Origin: Paramacrobiotus metropolitanus
Lineage: Eukaryota; Tardigrada; Eutardigrada; Parachela; Macrobiotidae
Length of the DNA: 41,975 bases
Reading direction: 5' to 3'
Assembly (NCBI RefSeq): GCF_019649055.1
Contig: NW_026570562.1
Span: forward strand, 1-41,975
Part shown: positions 30,760 through 41,036 of the stretch, in pieces
Layout: each line of letters begins with the position of its first letter
Numbering within the stretch: position 1 is the first letter of the stretch
The notes under the pieces: model-generated
What the model saw: only the letters and a program-made list of their open reading frames with translations
Databases searched by the model: none
What the model was told of the DNA's origin: nothing
Position numbers and translations under genes: made by a program

Positions 30760-33700
30760 GCTTGAAGCGCTTTACCTGGTCCACAGCATCAATTTCAAGG
30801 GTCCGTTTATTACGCCGTATCACGGAAGAATACCGTAAGGGGTACACTTGAGGTCCAGGGGTCGTCCAGAGTGAAGTGAAAGTATTTAAATTAAGCGTTT
30901 TTTTGATAGTTCGATTGAGTGTAAAACCTTTAACTTTGCAGACATGCTTTCCTTTGTTCGTCACATAAGCATAAGATTTAGGAGCACAGATGGTGACCTC
31001 TGTGATGAATTCACCATCATTTAATTCGTTTGTCAAGTCCCCCATGTAGTTTCCCAACGGAACTTCAGGATCTCCTTGCCGATGAATCCACATTAAGGAA
31101 TCAGTATCAAAATATATCAGGTTACGTCCAACTTGAGCCATATAATTGTATAAGTGAAGGCGGGCATGGGCAGTCGTGAACCTAAATCATCCAACCAATA
31201 AATATTTTTGAGAAAAACGTATTTATTATATTTAATTTGCACTTACGCCGCAAGGATAACATTAGTCTTTGGGTTAACTGGAATAAAGTCTTCCTTGGAC
31301 TTGTACGCAACTTGAATTACGGTGTCACTGAAGAATTCGATATTGTGAATTTCCAACGCATCATTTAATAAAAGTTCATAAAAATCTTTGGGCTCGGAAA
31401 TAAACTGTGTAGACAATCTGTCCTCGCGCATCCCGAGTCGACCCCAAAAACTACAAAAAGAAAAGAAAATAAGCAATTTCAACTAATGTATCCCTAAGGA
31501 AATTGAAGACTTACTTGTTTAAAAATAACTTTGCAAGGGCGCGAAGCCCCAAGTTTTTTTCCACTTTCTCGGCGTCAATAGATACACCTTCTCGAAGTAA
31601 AAATTCTTCCATATACAGCTTTCTCTCTTCTTCGGTTTTAACATTAGAGGGCCAGCCGCTGGCCTCCGTTTTTAATTTCAAGAAATGCTGGATGTACTCT
31701 TTAAATAAGCCTTCGCGAGAACTCGGAAAATGCCAAATTTCGTAGACTTTTATCACCGTATATCCCAGGGATAGTGCCTTAATGATTTCCACAGAGCACC
31801 AGACGCCCGTAAGTGATCTTTCGGCGTCTGTGTGATGACAGCTAGAATTTTGCTGCGTCTCAGCACATAGCCGGCATAGCGGAAAAGTTAATTTTTCAGT
31901 ACGATAGGGCAGAACTGGTAACCATAGACATTTGGGCGGTAGAATCGTCAGGTAAAATAGTCCGAAGTAATTTTCCAAATTTGCATCAAAGTCCGCAGTA
32001 ATTCGCACGTGTGGGCCAACTGGATATCTCTTCCGCGAATTTACAAAGGGATATTCCGAAATGACATCGGCAAACCTAAAAACACCTATCAATAAAATCA
32101 AGATTATAATCCTTTCTTAACTAATTGTACCGTATTTGTTCTCCGGGCTCGCATTTATAATGCAACCGTGTCCCGTTGGTCCGGCCTCCATATAGAGCAT
32201 CGCGGGGTTGAAGAGGTGCGTGAACATGAATATCTTTTAGTGTTTCACGAAAATCCTCATCCTCTGCCAATTTCTGATCGTACTCGCTTTCCCAAATTTT
32301 AATAACAGAGTATCCCATTTGCTCAAGGGCGATTTCTCGCTGGACGGTTGCCGCATGCAAATTCTCCATCGTTTGCTTGAGATGAGGATTTACAAATGTG
32401 CGTTTTGTGGTTGCGGGATTGCCGTGCCAGAAGTCGCCATAGAATTCGTAAATAATTTCCGCTTCTTCGTCATAACCGTCCACGTAAAATTTTCCAATCT
32501 TCTGTTCTCTTGCAAGTGCTTTGCCTTCCGTCATTTCAATGTAGCACAACCATTTACCACATTTGACTGATTGCGTGCGCTGACTAGGGTTTTTTACAAT
32601 TGCAATAAGGTTTTTTTCCAGTATCCGTGCGCGCCAGAAAAAATGGCATATACCCGCAATTGTTAGCGCGGAAGTAAATGGGCAAAGCCCACCTGAAATA
32701 CCCATGAACAACTTTCGGAATTCTTGAGAGCAAACGCGTAAGGTGCTAACATCCTGCTTGCAGTATTTGACGAGCTCCTCGTTGACATTGTACTTTCCTT
32801 TCTTTTTTCTGCGATCTTTTCGATAAAATCCTTTGATAAAGTCTTTTCTTTCTTTGTTATTCATCAAGCTGTAATTGAATTCCTCCCTCTTAGGATAGGG
32901 GATAATTTTGCCAAAATTTTCTGGGCGATTGACGGGATGAGGGAATTTACCTTTTTGCTCTGTCGCTCCGAACGCTTGAGCCCAAGCGTCTAACGATTGG
33001 GGATTGTAATTCAAAGTATCACGAAATTTTATGCCAAATTCAGGAACATCTAGTTGCATAATTTTTGAGCCGTTCATTATCAGCTTTGGAACTATCCCAT
33101 TTCTTAGTAACCATTTCAGAACAAAAAAACCGTCGAACGCTCGAAGATTATGGGCCAAGACGTAGAAGTTTTTAAATAATCCGGAAAATAAAAACTCGCA
33201 AAATTCTGTTGTTATATCCCGGCCAATATCGCACGAGTCAGCAGGAAAAATCCATTCCTGGCCGTTGTCGTTTTGAAGAACGGCCAGGTTCGGAATAAAA
33301 TTGCCCGTTTCCGGACACGGGTATGTCTCAAAATCGAAATAGAGAAACTGGGCCTGTTCGTGCTTTTCGAGATCCTGGTCCGTCAGGACTTCGGGCTCAA
33401 TGTAGCAGACGTGGTCATTTGATACGTGTTCTTTGCACACCGTGCAAAAATCTCACCGCACACGTGGTCCGTGGTACGAAAAACTCTGGAGACAAATGAT
33501 TGGCAAGATGGACAGACAAATAACGTTTGACATACCGTAATCCCGTTTTCTCCCGAGCCAGCAGCGCGATGATGATTGAAACACTCCTCACCGTAAAATG
33601 TTCGGCAGCAGTCCGAACAGTATATTCTTTCTTCTCCAGGATTACATTCAAATCGCAGGCATTGTTTGCAACGGTATTGGCATCGATGGCGATTTTTATG

Positions 33701-34489
33701 ATCGTATCCGCGATTGCAACGGTCGCACCAGTACGATGTTTTGAACCAAGCCGGCAGGCTTTTCAAGACATCAAAATGGTTACTATGATGTAGCAAACGA
33801 ATCTTTTTTTCGGCATATTCGCCGGCATAGACGATCGTATTGAGGTGGTCGACACTCGTTATCAGGATTTGGTAGTCCGGTAAGGCCAGTTGAAACTGTT
33901 GAACGTCTTCCAAAGTATATTGTCGAAGATCCAGTCCTGCGTTAGCAATGAGTTCTTTAGCCATTTTTGTCTGCAGCGTTCTGTCGGAAGCCGTACAGAG
34001 TTTTTTAGTGTGATACAAGCGTTCGTACAGCGGTATATTGTCATCTGCGAGGGCCTTAGCTATAACAAGCGCACGAGCCAAACAGAGGTTATCTGAATTA
34101 CGAACAGGTATTACGCTCCTCATGGTCTCCAGCTTTTTGCGCAATAATAAAGGAACATCGTATCGACAGGATCCAGCGGGAAGGTTGGAATGGTGGATTT
34201 CCAGCTCAAAAGAATCATCCAGTACAAATTCTTGATTGGAATTGAGTACGCGGGAAACTTCTTTCATCAATCGCGCAACGGTTAGCTGATCACGACGAAT
34301 GAAAGGTGTGTGAATAGGGTACGAGAGGTGACGGCTATGCAACTTGATTCTTACCCGCTCGTGATCTGGGATGTCAGTAAGGATTTCATTTAAAATTTCG
34401 TTCAAAATGGCTGTTATGACATCGGGAATCTCAGCAAAAGGAATATGACTGAGGCGATGAACTTTGCACGCAAATCTTTTACACGTCAT
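30665..34489 (-). CDS. protein-primed DNA polymerase B of the Polinton, spliced
   Basis: Replicates the element from a terminal protein. Segments: 34489-33383; 33440-32131 (frame shifted by one at the A/T homopolymer 33446-33450); then, after introns 32130-32076 (55 nt), 31514-31451 (64 nt) and 31246-31182 (65 nt), three further exons ending at 30665. The N-terminal part has an OTU-like Asp133-x2-Cys136 with His238, then several Cys/His zinc-finger pairs. The exonuclease has DFET, HNLRAFDG and YCKQDV. An endonuclease-like insert follows with EFYGDFWHGNP and IWESEY. Palm motif A reads DVISEYP (Glu where Leu is usual), motif B is rebuilt across intron 2, and motif C is YFDTDS. All introns are GT-AG and restore the frame. 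Confidence 0.92.
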
Positions 34490-34650
34490 CTGATAACGGC
34501 GATTGTAAAATCGTTTATCGGTTTCAACACGAAAAAGTTCTTTATATGAAGCGGGTCTTCGGTAACATCGTCATCATCAACAGCATTAGTATCGTTATCA
34601 TTATTATTAGAATCAACTGAATCAGCAGCGTCAGCAGCTATGCGAGGCAT
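34486..34650 (-). CDS. acidic 54-residue ORF before the polymerase
   Basis: From ATG 34650 this short frame is Ala/Asp/Asn rich (DSNNNDNDTN, DDDDVTED) and then hydrophobic, and its stop overlaps the polymerase ATG (34489). It is in a different frame from the polymerase. It could be a separate small protein, an N-terminal extension of the polymerase lost by a frameshift, or chance. It starts 18 nt after the stop of the upstream gene. Confidence 0.3.
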   Translation of the reverse strand: MPRIAADAADSVDSNNNDNDTNAVDDDDVTEDPLHIKNFFVLKPINDFTIAVIR

Positions 34651-34667
34651 TTTTGCAAGCAGAAAGG

Positions 34668-36161
34668 TCACAGCAACTGGTTCTTAATGACAGAAAAGTG
34701 TTCCTGACACTGCTTCACAAATTCTAACTCATCTGACTTTATATCAACACAATTTTTTATGGTATCGCCAGATCTGATACGTACAGACATGGCTGAGTCA
34801 TCAGAGGCAGTCGTAGTACGGTTTTCATGAACAAAAGCTGCTTGGGTATTGGACGTGGTGTCGATAATGCACCAAGATAGGGTTTCCGGATGCGCATTGG
34901 CGGTGGAGGCGGAGACTGTTTTCTGGCGGTACTTTGCAAAAGCAGGCGTATTGGTCCATTCTACAATCTTTTCCAGAATATCCATTCCGACAACCAGTTC
35001 ATTGCACCGCGTATTTTTATGGCGGGCAATAACGAACTGTACGTTGGATTTTTTATGCAACCGGTAAAAAGCCATGAAAGGATTATTGGATCCTTTTCTG
35101 ACAAAGATGCTATACGCATCGCGGTACTGTGAATAACTTCGGAAGGTCCGGTCGTCCCGTTTATCAGTAAAGGTCTGGTAGAGCCAGTCCACGGATTCAG
35201 CGTTTGCTAATCTGATACGCTTGGCAGGTGGCACGAGATGCTGGTCCCCAGAATCCGCTGGCGCTGCAGTAACAGTATCTACAAAATAAATAATGTAAAT
35301 AATCAAAAAAGAGTTAAGGATCAGGATAAGAAACTTACTTTTTGACGATGATGGAAGTGCAGAGGTACTGGGTCCAGCAACTTCAGCAGTCGGAGATGTA
35401 GTGACAACAGAGAACGGAACGGAAAGCGGTGCTGTTGAAACCGACAGCGACTGATCTGTGATGGGTAATGGATCGGGAAGTTGTTGATCACCAGGTAGAG
35501 CTGTAGGTTGCTGCAGAGTGTTATGTGGCGACAGAATAATGTAGAGATGGCGCTGCTTGTAGTATTCGTAGCGGGCAATATATCCTTGCACTGGATCAAT
35601 GCCTGCAATATATATATACCTTTGGAAAATAAGTTGCAATAACAAACAAAGCATAAGACTCGCTTTTTAAGTCTTCCAGGCGGCCATATAATGGTGTTAA
35701 ACGGAATATCTGGTCACCCACTGCAACATGAAAATGAAACTTGAGGCGTATGTTGTTGCTGCTGCTGCTGGCACAGAAATAAAAATTGTGTAGATACCGT
35801 GGTGGCAGATTTCCGCACCAGTTGCTTCATCTATAAAATTAAAGAGTTTCTCAGCTATAAATTAAGTGAACGAGATGATAAAAACTTTTTAACCTTTAAA
35901 AATCGGCTGAATGGGTGGTGGAGACCACGGACTTGATTGAAGGTGTAGTTCTGGCTGTTGCTGTTGTTGCTGTTGTTGTTGTTGTTGCGTAACTACAACA
36001 AATTTATATTTCAACAACTGTACAAAAATTTTGCGTTTAATTATACCCAAAGTACTTGTTGTCGGAGTCGTAAGAACATTATAGTCCTGCAGCTGAATTT
36101 CCAGGTCACTTAAAACTTTATCCCAAAGAGCTTCGCCATCAAACGCATTAAGATCATCCAT
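34668..36161 (-). CDS. multi-exon element gene with poly-Q tract, function unknown
   Basis: Exons 36161-36047, 35992-35894, 35830-35798, 35720-35339 and 35278-34668 are separated by GT-AG introns of 54, 63, 77 and 60 nt, all phase-compatible. Exon 1 starts MDDLNAFDGEALWDKVLSDL. Exon 2 holds about 11 Gln and a Pro-rich stretch. Exon 4 has a folded part (LTPLYGRLEDLKSESYALF, then ARYEYYKQRHLYII) and a Pro/Ser/Thr linker. Exon 5 holds a basic PPAKRIRL and a 150-residue domain ending in EHFSVIKNQLL. One frame shift remains in a TA dinucleotide run at 35609-35618. No family is recognised. Its place beside the polymerase suggests a terminal-protein or replication accessory role, but that is only a guess. 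Confidence 0.6.
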
Positions 36162-36322
36162 TATCCATTACGTTTAAAGAATCAACAACGAATGAAAGCA
36201 AGTAGAGAAAAAAGGAAAGCAGAATAAAACTATTACAGTTATATAGTATCAGCAGAATGCAACTGCTACATTTTGCAGTGCAACATTTTGTCACACACAA
36301 TTTTCCAGAACAGCAAAATGTA

Positions 36323-37676
36323 TCAAGTAAAATAAAGTGACGTGACGGCTTCAACAGGCTGACGGCAGTACGGGCAGAGGCTTCCTCGGTCTAGGGTCGC
36401 TTTGGCGCACTGTCCGCACATGACCAAATGCTTACACGGACTGATCAGCGTGTTGGCATACCGCGACAGACAGATTTTACATTTCAACTGCTCAACGGTG
36501 CGGGCATCGTCTCCGACGGGTACTTCGGTGGCATAGTGCAAAAAATGCTTTTGCTCCAAAAAAATCGGCGTTGTGGAACTCCACCGCTTCTTCCAATTCC
36601 TCCCAAAAATAGAAACGGCCCTTCTTCTTGGCCTTAGCGGCATCAATTTGGTCTTGACTGAAGCCAACGAGCCGTGCTTTGTTTTCCAAAACTGTCATAC
36701 CTACATATTATTATTATTATTAAAAAATAAAAGTAACAAACAGATGAAACCCACCTTGTATTCCAATGTCGGTAACAGGGGACTTGCAAGCTCGTATAAC
36801 ATCGTTGATGAACCGTTTGCCTTTTACATTCATCAGATATGCACAGGCTGGTGATTGGCGGGCATGTTCAATCCATGGTTCCAGATCCAGCGGCAATCCA
36901 GAAATGAAGACATAGCAGTAAAAACAGCGTACAGCATCCGGGCATACCGAAACTCCCGGCACAGTAAGACCTGCGTAATAATAAAAAAACCCATTGTCCT
37001 GTAAACAACGGGCGACCGGAAGCGCGAAGCGCTCCGGTCGACGTTGTTTACCGCGTCCGACACATTAGCCAAATGTGTCGGCAGCGAGCAACGGGGCCCC
37101 CCACCCCCCTTCGCCTGGTTTAACTGTTCGACCAGCAATCGTGAGTTGTTTTTCTTGTCAACTTGATAGCCAAAAGAATGTTTTGTTGTAAAGCTCACCG
37201 CAGTTGTAGAATCCAGCTTCGGCCAGCTTGTACACCAAGTGTTTTTTTTCTTCGGGCCACGGTCTGTCGTCAAAGGAAAACGCCCGCGCATACATGGTGT
37301 TATACTTTGCGCAGTCGGGATTGTTTGGTGGTGAATGGTTGTACTCAATGTTGTCCTGATCGTAATCCATCCGCAGCCCGTTGCATTCCACCCACATCTG
37401 TGGGAAGTTATCTTTAACTGCTTTGCCAAAGCATGGATTCTTGCACGGTGTTCGATAGATGCCCGTTAGACATGTCCCCTCAATCTCACAGCAGTAAACA
37501 CAACGGATCTGGTGCTGGATCCCCGTGCAGTACCAGCCCAGTTCGGCGTACTCTTTCGCCACTTCGAGGGTAATTTTACCCCCACAACCACGAAATGTTT
37601 CAATGCGATTCTCAACACTTTCGGCTGGATAGCGCGGATCCCCACGAGGGCCAAAAGCACTTGCAAAACCGTCCAT
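36323..37676 (-). CDS. IAP-like protein, BIR-BIR-RING, spliced
   Basis: Exons 37676-37199, 36970-36755 and 36700-36323, with introns of 228 and 54 nt (GT-AG, phase-compatible). BIR1 has GWYCTG, RCVYC (Cys59, Cys62) and His114-x7-Cys122, with an insertion of about 35 residues between the cysteine pair and the histidine. BIR2 starts in exon 1 and has CFYC-x16-H-x6-C, the canonical spacing. Exon 3 ends in a C3HC4 RING (CKICLSRYANTLISPCKHL, then CPYC). A one-base shift at the T7 run 36559-36565 separates the linker from the RING. IAPs inhibit caspases and act as ubiquitin ligases, and several insect DNA viruses carry them. It shares a promoter region with the plus-strand gene at 37902. Confidence 0.85.
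36971..37198 (-). repeat. intron with two strong hairpins
   Basis: The first IAP intron is 228 nt, far longer than its neighbours. It contains a hairpin with about 19-bp arms (37001-37051, GTAAACAACG to CGTTGTTTAC around AGCGCGAAGCGC) and a second with perfect 10-bp arms (CCGACACATT, AGCCA, AATGTGTCGG; 37057-37081), then a C-rich run. This could be a small foldback insertion that enlarged a short ancestral intron. No target duplication is clear. Confidence 0.7.
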
Positions 37677-37901
37677 TGTTCTGTTAGCGTGTAGCCGTGC
37701 GTGCGTGCGTGTGTGCTCTGCTCTACGGTTTATAAAGCCCAGTGTGAACAACAAAATGCTGAGCAACAAATTGCTGAACCGGATTTTGTGGTCAGGGTGT
37801 TTAGTGTATTTGATTATTATAAATACAGGCTTCTAATTCCAACTCGTTTTCATTATTCTTCCTGACACTTTTAGTTAGTCTACCTTTTCTTCTGATATAC
37901 C
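37677..37901. promoter_or_regulatory. bidirectional promoter with two TATA boxes
   Basis: The 225-bp gap between divergent genes holds TTTATAAA at 37729-37736, suited to the leftward IAP-like gene (ATG 53 nt further on). It also holds TATAAATA at 37818-37825, suited to the rightward gene (ATG 77 nt further on). A (GTGC)n/(GT)n simple repeat lies at 37696-37717. No other motif is recognised. Confidence 0.6.
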
Positions 37902-38974
37902 ATGACTAGTCTGCCTCCTTCCAAACGCGGTTTCGTACCCGATAAAACTGATCTTGTCGGGGAAGCAAAGCGCAAGTTTGCGAGCGGAAAGATCGCTTTC
38001 CACTATGAAGGATTCCCTACCATGAAGTTCGGGTACGACAAGTTCATCTGCACCCGCATCAACAGTGACACCCAGGCCTTGGAGTTCATAATTGGCGACT
38101 TTACGACTGCCAGTCCTCCTGGACCAGATGCGAAATGGACGCTGGGAGAGAAACACATTTTTCTCACCAACGACCAGTTCATGCGCCTCGTTGGACTCAT
38201 CTACAACAACATTACGACTTTAATCCGGGATCCACAGCTAACCAGCGGTAACCTGTCCACCCTGTTTCACCTCGGAAACGACGTCTATTTTGTGTGGTCA
38301 AGCTATGACAGTGTAGCGCTGGCCAATATCCGCCAGTTCTGCAAGAGAGGCAACGGCGACATGCAGGCCACCAAGAATGGTGTTTCTTTTGGGATAAAAT
38401 CGTTTGAATCACTTCGTACCACCATCCAAGACCTGTCAATGTTCAAGGACATCAATGCTTTGTTGAAAGCACGTGGCTCGCTAGTGATTCACAACGAACC
38501 AACGGCAGCGGATTTTTCAAGCCTGTTGGCTGGCCTACCGTTCACCATGTATGGTATGTGGCTTGACCGTCTGCACGAGAACTGTGCACGTTGCGGGAAA
38601 TGGTCACGTTGTTTACACAACCAACTGTTCGTGAAGCCAGCCATGCCTGTGAATGGGGATTGGGTACACTGAATCTAACGGATGAAATGATGAACGACAT
38701 CATTACTGAGCTTGGAAATGGCAAACGTCTCATTGGCATGATGTTGTTACTGCGTCCTTGGGGCCAGCTTACCGGATTTGACGACATTTTGGGTTTTAAC
38801 GCCAAACAGTTTTTGGACCAGCATAAGGATACCCTGTGGGAGTCTGTCAAGCGTATTGCTATGGAGAAGCTGAAGATTACGGAGATTGGAGACGGGAAGA
38901 TGAAACTGCCTATCGAAATCAACAAGGCCCAGGAAGGAAACAGCGGCAACGGTGGTGAAGACGGTGGTGTCTAA
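37902..38974 (+). CDS. unknown Polinton cargo protein, about 355 residues, one frame shift
   Basis: Frame 37902-38672 (256 residues) and frame 38591-38974 overlap; a single-base shift near 38654-38657 (G4 run) links them. The N-terminal part is a well-mixed globular domain, with FHYEGFPTMKFGYDKFICTR and WTLGEKHIFLTNDQF. The middle has ENCARCGKW. The C-terminal part is helical (NDIITELGNGKRLIGMML) and ends in a Gly/Asn/Glu tail. No intron, signal peptide or membrane segment. It is the only long plus-strand gene in the capsid half. Family not recognised; it could be a virion or replication protein. Confidence 0.7.
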
Positions 38975-39025
38975 AGCGACGGAATCGTTTGCGTTTTGTG
39001 TTACGGTAAAGCATGTCTGTGTTAC

Positions 39026-39120
39026 CATAAAAATGTGAAATGTAAACGCTAAAAAAAGTGCTGATTGCTTCTACTTCTACCTCAGGGACATAAAATGTGA
39101 AATGTAAAACCCAAAAAAAT
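39026..39120. repeat. imperfect direct repeat in the 3' region
   Basis: CATAAAAATGTGAAATGTAAA (about 39025) is repeated as CATAAAATGTGAAATGTAAA (about 39091), with A-rich runs and a TTGCTG-like tail after each. It lies between the convergent ends of the 37902 gene and the protease. It may carry termination signals for the plus-strand gene. Confidence 0.65.
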
Positions 39121-39136
39121 TTGCTGCTTTTTTATT

Positions 39137-39615
39137 TTATTCAAGCTCTGCATACATTGCTGTGTTCATGTTAAAGTGATTGTTTACCCATTGACAAACC
39201 ATTGCATCATTGTTTGCGTAATTTTTTGTGAAATAATGAATAATGTCTCTATATGATTCTCCGCTTGCGCGCTTATAAATAAAAAAAATGCAAAATTGAC
39301 CGCAGACTGTCGAAAACGTTTGTTGTATACGTTCCATTTGATAAACAACATGTAAATCAGTTAACCATTCTCTAATCTCGTCAAAATACTCCACAGATCG
39401 TCCGTATGAGTCGAAAAACTCGATGGATGACGGCTCGCTTTGATAGAATGCTAACCAGTGTTCACCAGAACCACTGGATTTGTCCGTGTTGACGATGTAG
39501 GCGGCAGGTAAAACATTGGAGCGTTCGGGAAGTGTATCCCGGGCATAAACTCCTCGAAATATCCTCTCCGTTTTGGATTTTGGCAAAGTATCTTTGTCAT
39601 TGTTCGATTATCCAT
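39137..39615 (-). CDS. adenain-like capsid maturation cysteine protease
   Basis: The frame 39137-39586 contains IFRGVYARD and YIVNTD. The catalytic set, in ORF numbering, is His43 in SGEHWLAFY, Asp59 in EFFDSYG, a Gln near 88-89 and Cys95 in VCGQFC, in the order of adenovirus-type proteases. Length near 150-160 residues is usual for Polinton proteases. The natural start is probably the ATG at 39615 (MDNRTMTKIL), 5 nt after the capsid gene stop. It is in another frame, so a one-base shift near 39585-39600 must be assumed. Its role is cleavage of capsid precursors in the particle. The stop lies inside an AATAAAATAAA run that could also serve polyadenylation. Confidence 0.88.
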
Positions 39616-39620
39616 TTTAG

Positions 39621-41015
39621 TTAGTTGGTAAAGTCACAAATTAGCTGACGAAAATTGTTAATTTCTATTACCGCGTCAAACGTAAGAAATGTGACCATGA
39701 TCGTGGGCTGCTTGAGCGGTTGGTTGAAGACTACTCGGATGCCTAAATTACCCTGACGAATTAAACTTAGAGGGCCGAGTCCGGTTCCCCCTGGCGTTAA
39801 ATCAAAGCCGTAAATACAGAATCCGTTTGCATACTCGTCGCGATTAAAAGGCAGTGCGCCAAAAGGACTGTTACGCCGTCCTAAAGTGTCTAGCAGACCA
39901 TCGTAGCACTCAAGTAATTACCGTTTGCATAATCCGGCTCGTACGGCCGATTAGGAAAAGACTGTCCATCAACTTCGACGCTGATTTGAGACAAATTAAA
40001 GTGTTGAAAATTGAATGGATTTGTCTTTTTGTGCCGTTAAAAGCATCCGCTGCGACAAAAGCCACAAAAGCACCTTGGGGACTTGACCAATGTGTATGTT
40101 ATTAAAAACAGTGCTTTGTATGTTGGCAGGTAATTCGATCGGGCGCATCAGAACACGTTCTATAGGATATTTTGCTGTTGTGGTCAATAACCGCTTGCTT
40201 ATAGCATTCATGTATTCTGGAACCCCTGTAGTAATGCATTAGATTTTTTTTATGCAGATATTTTCAAATTTTCCTGCTGCTTACCAACATAACGGCGAAC
40301 AAAAATTCTTAGGATTGCGTATAAATAATTTAAATTCGTCCTGCGCCGGATTCGCAAAATCGCGAAGATAGAATTCGGGTTTATGTAAAACAAAGCGTAT
40401 TTGTAATGGAACTCCAGTTATCAAAGGCTTGTCTTGCATGAAAATATCCGAAAACAATTTTCCGCTTAAAGGAATGTATTCATGCTTTGCGAAAAGCCTG
40501 AGTCGTGATTGTTCGGCTGAGTTATTTGCAGAATCTTCAAAGCTTCCAGCGACATCCAAGTAAAAGCCACAGGATGTTAGCTGTGTATTCATCGCCTCTT
40601 TTGTGTAATTTAGCAAGCACTCAAACATTGCTCTGTATGGATAATAGATTGCGCAGTCGCTTACCAATCGGTTAGCAACCGAAACTTGAACTGATTGAAA
40701 CATTGAATGAATCAAATTATTTACAGGAGCACAGGTATCCGTCGCTTTGATTCGCTCCCAACTACCATCGGCATTCCTTTTCTTTAGTGCTACTTCTAAT
40801 TCTATGCTTAAATCCGGTAAAGAAACCATGGCGTTTGATGAAGGAGCTATATAAAAGTTAATGTCACCACCCGCCGGAATATTTTCCGGAATGGCGGCTG
40901 TGGGGCCGATTCTTTCTTCTTCTGTCCGGAATCGGTCCGCAAACGAAGGCGGTATGGCAAAAATGTGCGATTCTGCAGCAATGGCAGGTTCTGACCCTTC
41001 GATTATGGAAGCCAT
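39621..41015 (-). CDS. major capsid protein, F54H12.2-like family
   Basis: Starts ATG 41015 with a low-complexity lead, then FYIAPSSNAMVSLPDL, NNLIHSMFQSVQVSVANRL, YPYRAMFECLLNY and LFSDIFMQDKPLITGVPL. This pattern belongs to the F54H12.2-like proteins of Maverick elements, taken to be double jelly-roll capsids. A 59-nt GT-AG intron (40284-40226) follows. Distal blocks NPFNFQHFNLSQISVEVDG and CIYGFDLTP lead to the stop at 39621. Four single-base shifts are needed, near 40301-40305 (A5), 40073-40080, 40026-40030 (T5) and 39905-39915. Forms the icosahedral shell with the penton protein. Confidence 0.85.
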
Positions 41016-41036
41016 TTCTAAATATAGTCAGGAAGA

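Noticed and set aside
33440-33460. An intron joining the two large polymerase frames
   Set aside because: The available donor and acceptor would give an intron of about 24 nt or less; a one-base shift in the homopolymer explains the change more simply.
35603-35619. A 17-nt intron in the poly-Q gene
   Set aside because: Too short to be spliced and it does not give the right frame; a shift in the TA run is more likely.
36154-36354. 66-residue Cys/Leu-rich minus-strand ORF between the IAP-like and poly-Q genes
   Set aside because: Low-complexity composition, no start context, lies in the intergenic gap.
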